The notes under the pieces: model-generated | The model's input: the letters and a program-made list of their open reading frames with translations, nothing else | What the model was told of the DNA's origin: nothing | Database searches by the model: none | Shown here: positions 1 to 11,429 of the stretch, piece after piece | Layout of the letters: every line of letters begins with the position of its first letter | How positions within the stretch are numbered: the first letter of the stretch is position 1 | Translations under genes and position numbers: made by a program | Assembly (NCBI GenBank): GCA_027972325.1 | Contig: JAPMOS010000022.1 | Location: 372,001-436,000, forward strand | Source of the DNA: Paratrimastix pyriformis | Taxonomy: Eukaryota; Preaxostyla; Paratrimastigidae | Reading direction: 5' to 3' | DNA length: 64,000 nt

Positions 1-730
1 CACTGGTGCTCGGCCGGATCCTGAAGGGATGAATGGTCAGTGGAATGCCCAAAAACCCGCTCGAGGTTCTCAGCTGACTTGAGAGAGAATTGCCAGGCTA
101 GTTGTCCTCAACGATACGGCTGTTTGGAACAACGAGAATGGCAATCAGCACAGGGAAGGCGAGGACGGGATAAATCCCAACAAAAAATCAAAATCCCTTT
201 CATCAAAGACAGAACAGAGGTGAGGGATGAGGGCGGGTGAGAGGGGCGGGTGAGAATCAGAGCGAGAATCAGAGCAGAGACATTTCGAAACATCCCAACA
301 AAATAAGAGGATTGGAGGAGGGTAGAGCCTCGAGAAGGGGGGGCGGGGAAGAAGGGGAGTTAGGGCACAGAGCGGGAGGAGCCAGTCCGTGCCTGTCAGC
401 ACAGACAAGCACAGGGTGAAGCAAGCGAAGGAAACGGGTCGTCCGGGTCATCGGAAAAACAAAGACAAACGGGTCGAATAAATTGAAAAACAAAAGGACC
501 CAGCCGGAAGATTGATGCCAAGGGATCGAGGATCGTGGATGGGGATCAATGGGATCGTGAATGGATCGAGATCAGGATGGAATCGCGGGATGGGGGATGG
601 GTGGGGATGATGTGGAACGGGACCCTTTCACAAGGTCCCGAGCGGCCGGGGCGGCCGCGCGTGTGGGCGCGGCGGCACCACGACTGCAACAAAGAGAAGG
701 AGAAGGCGGCCCGGCGCCAGAGCGAGGCAC
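1..730. other. No recognisable gene at left edge
   Basis: Purine-rich sequence on the + strand with only short, low-quality reading frames. A few direct repeats (ATCCCAACAAAA occurs twice, near 175 and 292) are visible. It lies downstream of the minus-strand membrane-protein gene that stops at 731, so it probably holds that gene's 3' flank. Confidence 0.5.
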
Positions 731-3700
731 TTAGGGGCAGTACTCGGTGTGGAGCCGGAAGGCGCACGAGCATGGGTCCAGGGTGGGGCACCCTGTGGTG
801 GGGACCGTCTCGACGAGCTTGTACAGCCAGAACCTGTCGGGGTGATGCGGAAAAAGAGGCACGGTGATCAGCGTGGGGGCAGCATCATCATACCAGGGGC
901 GGCAGGCAGAACGGGGACATGGCCGGGACATGGAACGACGTGGCGTGGTGGGAGGGCGTGGGGGGCGGACAGGGATGAGATGGTGACGGTGAGCATGATG
1001 GCGAAGTAGCCCTTGCGGTGGCCGAACCCTTCGCAGCGCTTCTCCCAGGCCTGCAGGAGCGGCAGCCCGTTCTTGATCTGCGCCCGCCCCGGCCGCCCGA
1101 CCACACCCCGGCAGCAGTGCAGAGTTGTGGTTTGGTGCCAAACAAGGGCAGCCGCGAGCACGGGGAGGAGGAACGAGAAACGAGGGATCGAGTGCGTGGG
1201 AGGGTGCGAGGGTGGGGTGGCACCTGTCCGGCTGACCTCGAAGAAGGTCGAGACGAAGTCGGCGACGATCTCGCAGCCGAACTGCAGCAGGAAGCTGTAG
1301 ACCAGGGGCAGCAGGGCGGGCGGGGATTGCCACCTGCGGGGCACGTGCGTGGGTATGCGAGTGAGTGCGAGGGTGAGTGCGAGGGGTGAGTGCGAGGGGT
1401 GAGTGCGAGGGTGAGTGCGAGGGGTGAGTGCGAGGGGTGAGTGCGAGGGTGAGTGCGAGGGGTGAGTGCGAGGGGAATGTGTGCTGTGTGAGCGTGTGTG
1501 CGCGCACGCGGTGTGCGGGCAGACATCAGGTCGTAGATGAGCCGGTGGGGCCACATGAAGTACGAGAGCACCGAGCTGACCGTGATGCCTGCCCCGCCAG
1601 GGACCAAACGATCCGATGAGCAGGATGGATGATGCATGCGGGGGGGGGGGGGGGGGGGGGGCAACGACGGGAAGGAAGGGACGAGGACGGACCGACGCAC
1701 TCGAAGATCATCTCCGAGGTGACCAGGTTGGCCCGCATCATGCGGGTGTACTCCGTTTCAGGGAGCGGGCCCGCTTACGCGAGCAGAAGAAGACCGTCCC
1801 GACGACGCTGCCCGGCCCCCCAGCAGACAGATCCTCCACATGAAGCGGCGCCTTTGCAGAATGGCGGGGGGACGGAAGCCCGCACGGAGGGCCCATCGCA
1901 GCGGGGCTGAGGGGGCAGGCGGGGGGCCTCCAGACCGCTCGCGGATCTTGTAGGTGAGCCGCATGAAGATCTCGTAGAGCATCAGCAGCACCGTGACCAT
2001 CACCGAGTTGGACAGCGACCCGACCGATCCGATCAGGTGGCGCCCAAACAGGTTGATGTTGCTCTGCAAGTCAGACGCCCCACAGGAAGAACAAAGCTGA
2101 GCGCGCCCAGACCAATGCCCACTCCCCCCTCCCCCCCCACCGTGGGGGAGCAGGGGATGGTGGCGGACCTGGAAGACGAGTGCGATGCCGAAGATGCAGC
2201 CGGGCGAGATGACGGCCTGGGGGAGCATCTTGCCGAAGGTCTTGCAGATGAGCATGCCGATCTCGTTGACCAGCGGGTGCACCGTCAGCCGGAAGATACT
2301 GCGCAGATAGTCCTCGGGCAGGCGCGGGAAGATCTTGAAGAAGACCAGCGCGTAGAGCAGGAAGATCCCGCTGCTGATGTAGTGCGGCACCATCCACCAG
2401 AGGACCTTCTTGTACTGCCGGACGTTGGACAGGGCTGCCCGGTCGAGAGGGGGAAGGGGGGAGGGAGGGAGGTGATGGAGATGGGGGGAAGGCGACGGCG
2501 AGGAGGCGACGGAAGGGCGTGGCGGCGGACGGACTGCCGAGGGACACGAGCGTGACCGGGATCAGGTACAAGGCGTACTGGGCCCGGTAGAACCACCTGG
2601 CCAATGAGGCGGGGAGAGGGAGGGAGAGGGGGAAGGGGAAGGGGAAACAGAGGAAGAGTCGTCAGTCATGGTCGGACGAGGGAATAGGACAGAGGAGGAC
2701 AGAGATTTTTGGAGGCGGTGATAGAGACGGGTGGGGTGAGGCTGACCACTGGATGCCGAGGGCATCGAGGCCCACGTAGAAGAGAGCGCAGATCACCGTG
2801 CATATGAGACCCCCCAAAATAAAGACCAGTCGTTGCTTCTTCCACCTAAAGGCAATGAAGCAGGGATTGGGGTGGTGGCGGGGGACAGACCCGAAAACCA
2901 TGAGCTGATCGACAAGCACCGAGACCACGCCGATCATGACCGTAGAAAGAACATTGAGGTAGGAATAAGCGGCTCCGTTAAGATAATTCGGGTAACTCCC
3001 GGTTGATACGGGAATGTATGAGACACCAATGAGGACGACTGGCTGGAGATGAAGGGCGCTGTGAAAAGGCCATTTTTACAGACCGCAAGCGATGGCGGTC
3101 AAAACGAAAACATGCCCATAAACCTAGGGTGGTGCCGCGAGTTTGAGAACCAAGAAGAAGACGGCAAACAGACACGGCAAAAAAAGAGGAGAAATTGCCG
3201 ATAGGGGTAGTTTTTGAAGGTGTATGTCGGAAAGTGGCAGGATTTTGTCGTTGGTTTAATTAGGTCCAGGCGAGGGGTTTCGGAGATCGAAAGACCCAAG
3301 CTGCCGTCCATGGAGTCAAGGGACGGAGGGGCGGGAGTTGGCGGCGACGAGCGCGTCTTCACCAACTCAAACGCCTAAGAATGTAGGAGAAAATACATTT
3401 ATTATTGATGGGACAGAAAAAACAAACCTGAAGCTCAAAGGAAGAGGAATACGACGTAGAATTGGTCGTTTCATCATTCTTTCCCGAGGGCTGGTGATCC
3501 ACAGCCTCAACTTGAACCTGACATTGGGTGACATGCTGATAGGTCCGCGCGGAAGTCACACCACCACGCGAGACGCAACTCTGTTGAGGCTGATTCAGAG
3601 CCTGAACATCGGTTGCATCTTCTTCTGTCTCCGTTTTGACGACGTCATCTGCATCTTTTTTTTGATCACCCGGGCCGGCCTTCAGGGAGGGAGGCAATGG

Positions 3701-5784
3701 CATGCACTGAGTGAAAATTGAGAATGACCCAGGGGTGATGGAGCTGATGTCAGCTGTCCAGATTTCAAATTGAGTGGTGGTGCTCTCGACCAGCACAAGA
3801 TGGAGAGCGACCCCAACGTCAAGATGGGCAAAAACGGTGAGTGGGGTAAAACCTTTTTTTTGTTCGTTTCCTGAAATGAATCCCCTTTTTTCCCTTTCGT
3901 TTTCATATCGTTTTCTTCTTCTCTCTCTTTCTTCCTCCACCTCCTTCGTCGTTCTTCTCCAGCAATTGCCCCATCGTCCCCGGCCAACACGTTTTTCCCC
4001 CTGGTGGTGGAGGCCAGCGAAGCCTGTGCCTGGTTTCGATGCACCGGTCAAAAGATGCCACCCAATCTTTGACAAATCAGAAGGACAAACATCCCCTCGA
4101 GTCCATCTTCCTTTCTGGAACTTCTCGCCCCCTCAGCACGACAGTTGAAACCAAAATAGAGAGAAATAGATGGAGTAGGAAGGAAAAGTGAGTTTAAAAG
4201 ATGCTGATGGCAGAATCGATTGGGCCGGCTTGCTAAAACATACAGTAATACCCAACGGGTAGTTCCTGTGGGCTATCGGATTCGGGGTCGGTCAGCCAGA
4301 AACTATGGGGGGGGGGGGGGGGGGGGGGAGGCGGGGGGATGAGACATCTCAACAGCGGGAGGTGGTGCCGACCTCTTGAAATAGTCTTCGTCGTAGCTGC
4401 AAAAATCCCAAATGATGCCCAGGAAGCCCAGGATCAGACCCGCCCAGTCCTTGATAAACCAAACCTAGGGAAAAAGTCGAACGGTAGGTGTGAGAATGAC
4501 CCGAGGCGAACCGGGGGTCCGATTGACCCCACGACCGACCTGGATGGTGCCTTTGCCGCCCACCCCGAAGACGGTGCCCAGAATGCAGTGGGTCAAGTAG
4601 AAGAGCCAGTAAAACGACACCAGGAAGGTGATGAGGCCCTTGCGGTCCCACTTACAGAAGCGCGCCACCGTCACCAGCAGCGCGATGATCACCTCGGGAA
4701 GCCCCGTCAGGAGGATCCCAAGTTGCATCTGGGGCAAGGGGTCGGTGCAACGGCGGGCAACCGGACCGAAAGCGGCGTGAGGGGAAGGCAGAAGAGTGTA
4801 AGTGCCCCAGGATACCGAAGAGGCATGTTGGGGTCGTCTGGCGGGGGGATACCAACAGACGGGGAACAGCTCGGCCGGCTGGCCGACCATGGTGATGATG
4901 ATCATGGCAACCGAGAGGGCCAGCCGGCAGGCCTCGTAGGTAAGGTAGGGCACGCTGCAGTTGCACCGATCGGCGCAATCACAGTCACAGTTGCACCGAG
5001 GGGTGGCCTTCGGCTCGGGCGCTTCTCGGTTCATCTGGACGAGTCTGTAATGGGTGATGGTGATGTGTGGAGAAGGGATGGGAGCCCAGACCGACTCACA
5101 TACGGCCTGACGTCGGGCGAGGGCGAGGGCGAGGGGGCCGAGACCACCGTCTCTGACGCGGGCGGCGGCGGCGGGATCGAGGGTCCTGCCGTCTCGCCCA
5201 CCGAATTGCGACGAGAGCTGGCCGCTGAGGGATGAGCGGAGTCGGCCTCTGCTTCTGCATTGGCCTCTGGTTCTGCATTGGCCTCTGGCGCTGTGATGGT
5301 CTCCGGGGCGGGCAAATCGGCGGCCCGAACCTCGAGATCGCCCTCTGGGCGAGCATTGTGGGTTGAAGGATGCTCGAGGGAGAACACAGACCGGTATCAG
5401 GCGTAGAGGCGGAGACTGGGGCCGCTACAGAGTGGCGGGGAGGGGTGAGAAGCGATGAGAAAAATCTTCCGACCCATTGGGGATTGAGCCTGAGAGGAAT
5501 CTGGAGCCGAGGCGCCACTAGAAAAACGTAAAAGGTAATGGGTGGAGAGGGGAGCAGAGATTCAGACTCCTTCCTAAACAACGGGGGAGAGAGAGAAATA
5601 GGTGGCGCCAAAAAAGGATGAATCACAGACACGTGCCACCCAAGTGAATTTAATGTTTCGATCGCCACTTGCATATTAAAATCAGACGACCGAAGGATAT
5701 CCTCGGCGAGCTGATTCAAATCACAGCCAATTTTGGTGTGTGAGCAAAAAAACAGACGGCACGGTCCACCCCCTCGTCATACAT
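731..5784 (-). CDS. Orphan multi-pass membrane protein (multi-exon)
   Basis: I do not recognise the family. The proposed first exon starts at 5784 (MYDEGVDRA) and splices with a GTC donor to LAEDILRSSDFNMQVAIETL, a UBA/CUE-like helical stretch. An acidic Ala/Glu/Pro-rich exon (about 5385-5112) joins at 5111/5034 to MNREAPEPK, followed by a Cys cluster CNCDCDCADRCNC. About ten hydrophobic segments follow, for example RLALSVAMIIITMVG (~4900), LPEVIIALLVTVARF (~4700), FYWLFYLTHCILGTVFG (~4600), WAGLILGFLGIIWDF (~4430), VFILGGLICTVICALFYVG (~2800) and YISSGIFLLYALVFF (~2360). A hydrophilic loop lies near 3430-3795. The protein ends in CSCAFRLHTEYCP with TAA at 731. An exon with HPLVNEIGMLICKTFGK (~2250) looks well conserved in style. 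It is probably a membrane protein of at least ten helices; its substrate is unknown. Introns carry poly-C tracts on the sense strand and a minisatellite. The number and limits of the exons between 3900 and 1000 are approximate. Confidence 0.6.
1359..1478. repeat. GTGAGTGCGAGGG minisatellite in intron
   Basis: About eight or nine head-to-tail copies of a 13-14 bp unit, (G)GGTGAGTGCGAGG, with small length variation. It lies between the exon for a membrane segment near 1280-1330 and the one near 1510-1580 of the minus-strand membrane-protein gene, so it is intronic. Confidence 0.9.
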
Positions 5785-5884
5785 GGCCAACAAACGATCA
5801 AGAGCCGCTGAAATATCGCGCCGATTCATAAAACCTCTTTTTGGGAAGGATCGAACAACTAGAACCCAAGCCGCTCTTTCCACT

Positions 5885-8800
5885 ATGTCGTCCGCCGCAC
5901 CACCAGATGTTGTTCGGCGTGTGGTCGGCCAGATGATGCTTGGGGAATTCTTACCCGAGCGCTCGCTTCAAGACGACCTCTTTCATCTCTATACCTCGAA
6001 CGAATTCTCCGACCTTTCTGTGGGCACGGCCAGATTGCATGAATGTGTCCTTCGCGCCCGGCTTCCTGGGTGGGCAAAAGATCGAGAAATCCTTTTGCAA
6101 CACTTACAAGTTCTTCCTCCGGCAGTTTTGTCGGTGATCTCCCTCTATCTTTATACGGATTGCATTTCCCCGCGGGAATGGTTCGAGATTCATGGATCTC
6201 GAGCCTCGACAGCCGTGATCAGGAGGCAATTGGCTTTATATCAAGTTCCGAGCGGACAGGGGGAAAAGAAAGTGACCAAGCAGCTGTGTGACTGTGATGC
6301 TTGTTTGATGATCCATGGCTCAAATTTGTCTTCAGAGATGCATCGACAACAATACGTTCATTGGTGCACTGTCTGAGCGCTTCCGTCATTTGATGAGTCC
6401 ATCATCCCTCCGTAGAACCGAGACAAATGCCCAGATCGACATGACCCCACCCACCGCGCCCTGTTCGTCCACGACCAGGACGTCCCCCTCATTCACTTCC
6501 GGAATTCCGCGTCCACGACCACCCCATCGGGTCAACAGCCCTTCTTCAGCGCACACTTTGCCGATATCGTGACAGCCCTGGAGAGCCATTTTGAGGCCAA
6601 GTCCGTCGCCATCCCCCCTCGGAGGTCGATCATTTTTCATTCCGCCAACCAGGGGCAAAGGGGGACTGATGTCAGCTGATGGCCGAGCCGCAATTGCGCG
6701 CCTGCACGACGCTCCCTCCGCCCCGGCACCCGACCCCGCTGCGGCGGTCGCCGCTCCTGGGGCCGCCTTCCCGGACTACATCCTGCACCTGTCCGCCGCT
6801 GAGTGGCTCACGCTGTTGAAGGAGGCAACGAAGCTTCGACTACCGAGGCTGGCGGTCCGCCCCTCCTCCTCCTCCTCCTCCTCCTCCCCATCGATCCCCT
6901 GCCCCTGGTAAGTCCACCCCCGGGTCTGCTCACCACCGATGCTCTTCCCCCCCCCCCCCCCCCCCCCCCCCCCAACCACCACCACCGCCACCACCACCCC
7001 CCACAGGAGATGGTTGCGGACAATGTCAAGCGCACTTCGGGAACCCTGCTGGACACGGTCGAGGGCATCACCCAGTTCGTGCTCGATCTGGCCACCGCCG
7101 AGCCTGCCGGTCCGCCCCGCCCCGCCCCGCCCCGCCCCTCCTCAACCGAACCCCCTTGCGGTGCGATGAGATGAATCGGTGCCGCTGGGAAGCCACCATC
7201 ATCCTGACTGTTTTTTTGTTGGGGGTTGTGTGACGGGGGGACTGCTGGGCCCAGCCGACTCGTCGGGTGCCCTGGACGACCTGCGTCAGTTCGTCATGCT
7301 GCGCCTCGCGGGCCACATGAAGGCCGAGAGGCACATTCCCCGGCCGCCCACCCTGGTGGCCTTCCTGAGGACCCTCACCGACATGATCGCCGCCGCCCCC
7401 GAGGGCCCGCGCCGCGAGACCTTGCGCAACGTGATCACAGGTCTTGACCGCGCACGCCCCAGACCCCACAACACCTCGTTTCCGCAACGCCCCCTGCTCA
7501 CTCTCGCGGAACCTCCGGTCGGCCCTCCCCTCCCGCAGACTTCACCGCGTCGCTCCTGCGTGACGACCCTGCCCAGGGACCGGGGGCACCCGCCCCAGTC
7601 CGTCAGTCCGCTTCCACCTTCGACCAGGATTTCCGGCGCCTCTGGGAGGAGGCCGTCCGGCTGCCGTGCGGCCCGCAGGAGTGCGGCGGCAACATGCCCG
7701 GGCACGGGGACATGATTGTGGTGGTCATGCGGCCCGACACCGACCCGCCCGGGCTCTTCGACGGGTGCCCCCTCAACCCCGAGGCAACAGCCACCGCCTC
7801 AGCCACAACCGCCACAGCGACAGCCACCACCGTCTCGAGTGTACCGCCCCCACCACCGCTCCTACTGCCGAGGGTCCCGCCCGCACCGGCGACGCTCTTT
7901 CTCCAGCCAGGGGTCCCGCCCCCGCCGCCCCTGCCCCCCCTGCCCTCCCTGCCGACCGGCCGTGCGGGCCGGTGGCTTCCTTCGGCTTCGTCAACCACCC
8001 CCAGACCTCCCAACAAGCCCGCGGTCATGCCGGCCCCAGGCCCCGTCCCCCGGCTGCTGCTCCATGCGCCCCTCCTGGCGGCCCGGTCGGATTTCTTCCA
8101 GGCGATGCTCATGCTCGGTCCGGTCCCCCCGTCCCGCCTCTCCAGACATCACTGGGGTGTGTCGCCCACCCCATCCATTCATTGGTACGTGTCTGCATTG
8201 TGATACGTTGCAGACATGGCCGAATCGAGGTCCCGGCGGGTCGACGTCTCGATCCCCGAAGCGACTCCAACCCAGCAGCAAGACCCCGCCGCCAGAAGTG
8301 CCCTGTGGCATTTGTTCCAGTATATCTATACCGATGTCTGTCGTCACTCGACGCCCACTGTTTGCCTCATCATCCACGTGAACATCCTGAACCGTCGTCG
8401 TGGGCTTCACCCAGGTCGTTCCGGTCTCATATCCGGCCCTGGCTGAGGCCCTTCTGGGACTGCCCACGTACTACCAACTCCACAGTTGCCAGGCCCTCGA
8501 GGTGCGCCTGGCCGATGTGGCCGCCAATATCACGTCCGCTTCTCGTCGGCTGCGCCAGCAATCCGGAAAACTGCGGCTTTCTGTTGTTCATTTCCCGTTC
8601 TTTGACCTGATGGTATGGGGAAATGTGCAGGGCTGGGCGGAACTCCCATGTGCTCCAGGTGCTCCAAAATGCGGTCCTTTCGGGCAACCAGGCCGTCGAG
8701 GACCACTGTATGCGGCTCATACAGGCGGATGGGCTCAGTTGCATCGACCCCAATTTGATTCTTCCTCATGCCGACGGGGGCGCTGAGCCGGTCGCTTGCA

Positions 8801-8967
8801 TTGATGAGATGGTGCTTCGCAAGGTGTTTGCTTCGCTGCTTCGAAGTGCTCAGCCCAGGTTGCCAAATCCGGTTCCTTCCGCCCCACGTTTCGACCCTCT
8901 CCGCAACATTCCACCGATGCCGCCGCCTCGCAGAAAGCCATCTCTTTTCGATGACGATGACTACTAG
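5885..8967 (+). CDS. BTB/BACK-repeat protein
   Basis: This is a probable substrate adaptor or scaffold of the BTB (POZ) class, with BACK-like helices. The start MSSAAPPDVVRR (5885) is preferred; an in-frame ATG at 5783 exists but overlaps the divergent gene's start. Exon 1 holds LYTSNEFSDLSVG and ends in a YLYTDCIS strand typical of BTB. It joins at 6371-6415 to NRDKCPDRHDPTHRALFVH. Further introns are 6625-6652 (28 bp) and 6855-7006. The second gives LRLPRLA + EMVADNVKRTSGTLL, a BACK-like helix pair. A second BTB-like module follows (LLLHAPLLAARSDFFQAML near 8055-8110, then LFQYIYTDV near 8310, then LLGLPTYYQL near 8450). The C-terminus is Pro-rich and ends SLFDDDDY, stop 8965. Intermediate exons at 7200-8200 are only roughly placed. 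The partner, such as Cullin-3, is inferred from the family. Two BTB units in one chain recall LZTR1 or RCBTB-like layouts, but no Kelch or RCC1 repeats are seen. Confidence 0.6.
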
Positions 8968-9342
8968 GGCGAATGCTTTTGTACAGTTTTTGTGATATGT
9001 TTTTTTCGATTCTCCCTCCCTTCACCCCCCCACAACGCTGCTGCTGTGCCTGCATGGACTCTCTTACCGGCTGGTTCTCTATACTCGCAAGAGAAGGCTT
9101 TCCCCTTTCGGTAGATGGGGAATGCGCGAGGAGGTCGGAACAATTTGTGTTTAAAAGCACTCATCTCATTCCCTTCCTTCGAAATAATGCGCGAAATCTT
9201 TTTGATCTGACGTACCTAGAATCAAGATCCGTTTCTGTCAGCCACTGTCTGTTTTTTCACGACTCAAACGCAGTTTACGATGGGTTGCTCGTTTTATTTA
9301 TTAGCCCGATCTGGGAGAGGCCGTGATGCATTGAATGACAAG
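8968..9342. other. Intergenic / 5' flank of the EP400-like gene
   Basis: T-rich relative to its surroundings and without a supported exon. It contains the 3' flank of the BTB gene and the presumed promoter of the large gene that follows. An in-frame ATG at 9280 could extend that protein by 21 residues (MGCSFYLLARSG). Confidence 0.5.
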
Positions 9343-11389
9343 ATGACCCTCCGTCGTCGTGCCAGGGCCCCAAAGGAATCGGACAGGGTCCTCCGTTCGG
9401 TGGGTCTGTTCCCCCCCTCCTCCTCCTCCCTCACCCACCCGACTGGGCAGCCTCCCCGCGTGGCAATTCGGACGAAGACGCCAGCTCACACTCTGGCGAC
9501 GAGCCCGACTACCCACACGACCGCCGGCCCAAGACCAAGTCCGCCAAGAAGGACGACGAGGACGACGAGGACGAGGACGACAGCGAGTCGAGCGGCGAGG
9601 ACGACAGCGACGAGAGCGACGAGAGCGACGACAGTGAGAAGCGCACTGCGGGCCCGGCCCCGCCCGCCACCACGCCTGCATCTCCGGGCCCTCGGGCCGG
9701 AGTAGTCGGGTCTCCCGCCCCCCGCTCTGCCCTCGCAGCGGCCTCCCCCCGCCACCCGGCCCCTCCCCGGCCTGGGACCGCCACCCCCCGTCCATCCCCT
9801 CTCGCGGCCCGGGCCTCCACCCCCCGCGCCGCCCCCGGGTCTCCATTACCCCCCGGGCCGCAGTCGCCCTCTCGGCCTGCTGCTCCGGGCAGCCCGGCCG
9901 CCCAACCCGCCGGCCGTCCGCCTGCGCCCCCGGCCCTCAGCCGGGCGGGCCCTACAGCAGCCCCCGGCTCCCCCAGGCCTCCTCCTTCCTCCCCTCCTTC
10001 AGCACCAGCCTCGCCGCCGGCGTCCGTGCCAACCACGACTCCGCCCCCTTCTCCCCTGCCCTCTTGCTCCATCCCCATCCATCTCCACCCCGCCGCCACC
10101 GCCGCCGCCACCACCACCACCACCCCGGCCTCCGCCATGGCGCCGCCACCGCCCTCCCCGCCTCGCGCCGCCGCCTCTTCGGCCCCGCCTCCCGCGGCCT
10201 CCAGCCCGCGTCCCCCAGCACCGGCCTCGGCTCCACCCCCGTCCCCCCCGCCCCTGCCTTCTCCCTCGCCCCCCGTGCCCCCGCTCCGCTCCCCCGCCCT
10301 GGGCTCGGCGACGCCGCCCATCCCGCCATCTACTCGCGTCCGCGGCCGGCAAGGCAGGGGCGCCGCGGTTCGGTCTGTGGGCTGCCGTGACCTCGGCCGA
10401 TGTATGCTGACCGGCCTCCTCCTCTCCTCTCCCTCGCTGCCCCCCAGGAGCACGCCTTCGCGCAAGCCCCCAGCTGGGCGTGCGGCCTCGCCGGCCAACA
10501 CGCCAGGCCCCAGGTCGCCACCTTCGCCCCCACCCCCACCCTCCGCTCGCCCGTCCACCACCCCTGACGACCAGGAACCCCACCCCCCAGGTCACCCCGC
10601 TTCTTTGGCCGACTTTGACACGCCCGCCTTCCTGGGGGACACCCACCAGGCCCCGGGGGATCCCACCCAGACCCCAGGTCCCATCATGGCCGTCGCCTTC
10701 GCCGCCGTGGCCACCCCGCCCTGCCCAGCACCATCTTCCCTCTTCCCGCCCGCGCCCATGCTCCCGGCCTCCTCCGGGGGTGAAGGCGACGCCATGGTCA
10801 CGGTGCCGCCCCCGCCCCGCCGCGGCCACCGCAAGTCGACCGCCCCCGCCCGGGGTGACCCCGTCACCATGCCGTCCCCCTCCCCGGGCCTCTCGCCCTC
10901 CCCACGGCTGCCCGCCGGGGCGGACCCTCCTGCCCCTGCCCCTGCCCCGTCCCCCATTCCCCCCCGGACCCCCAAGGGCCCCGCTGCGACCCGGCCGGCT
11001 CCCTCGCCCGCCCCCCCGGCCCCGGCTGCTCCAGCGCCCAGCGCCGACCCCGCCCCGGCCGGCCCGCCGGCCCCGGGCCCCCAGTACACCCTGGCGGCCG
11101 TACAGGACGTCATGCGGCTGGTGGCCCACAACCCGCTGCCCCCGCAGCCCATGGCCCAGCCCATCGTCAGCTTCCCGGCCCATGTGGTCCCGCCCCCGCC
11201 CCCCTGCCCCACCACACCGCTGCTGCCCGCGCCAGCGGTCGAGCAGGCGGCCCCCCGGGCGGCCCCGGCCGAGGTCGCCCTGATCTTCCACGCCGCGCCC
11301 GCCCCAGTGGGGACTGAACCATCGCCCCTGCCTCTCGGCATCTCCTTCGAGATCCGGACCGCCGCCGCCCAGCCCACTCCTCCCCCGCC

Positions 11390-11429
<40 letters not shown>

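Noticed and set aside
5783-5884. ATG at 5783 as the start of the BTB protein
   Set aside because: It overlaps the divergent gene's start and adds only a basic, unconserved-looking leader; ATG 5885 begins a more typical N-terminus. Not excluded.
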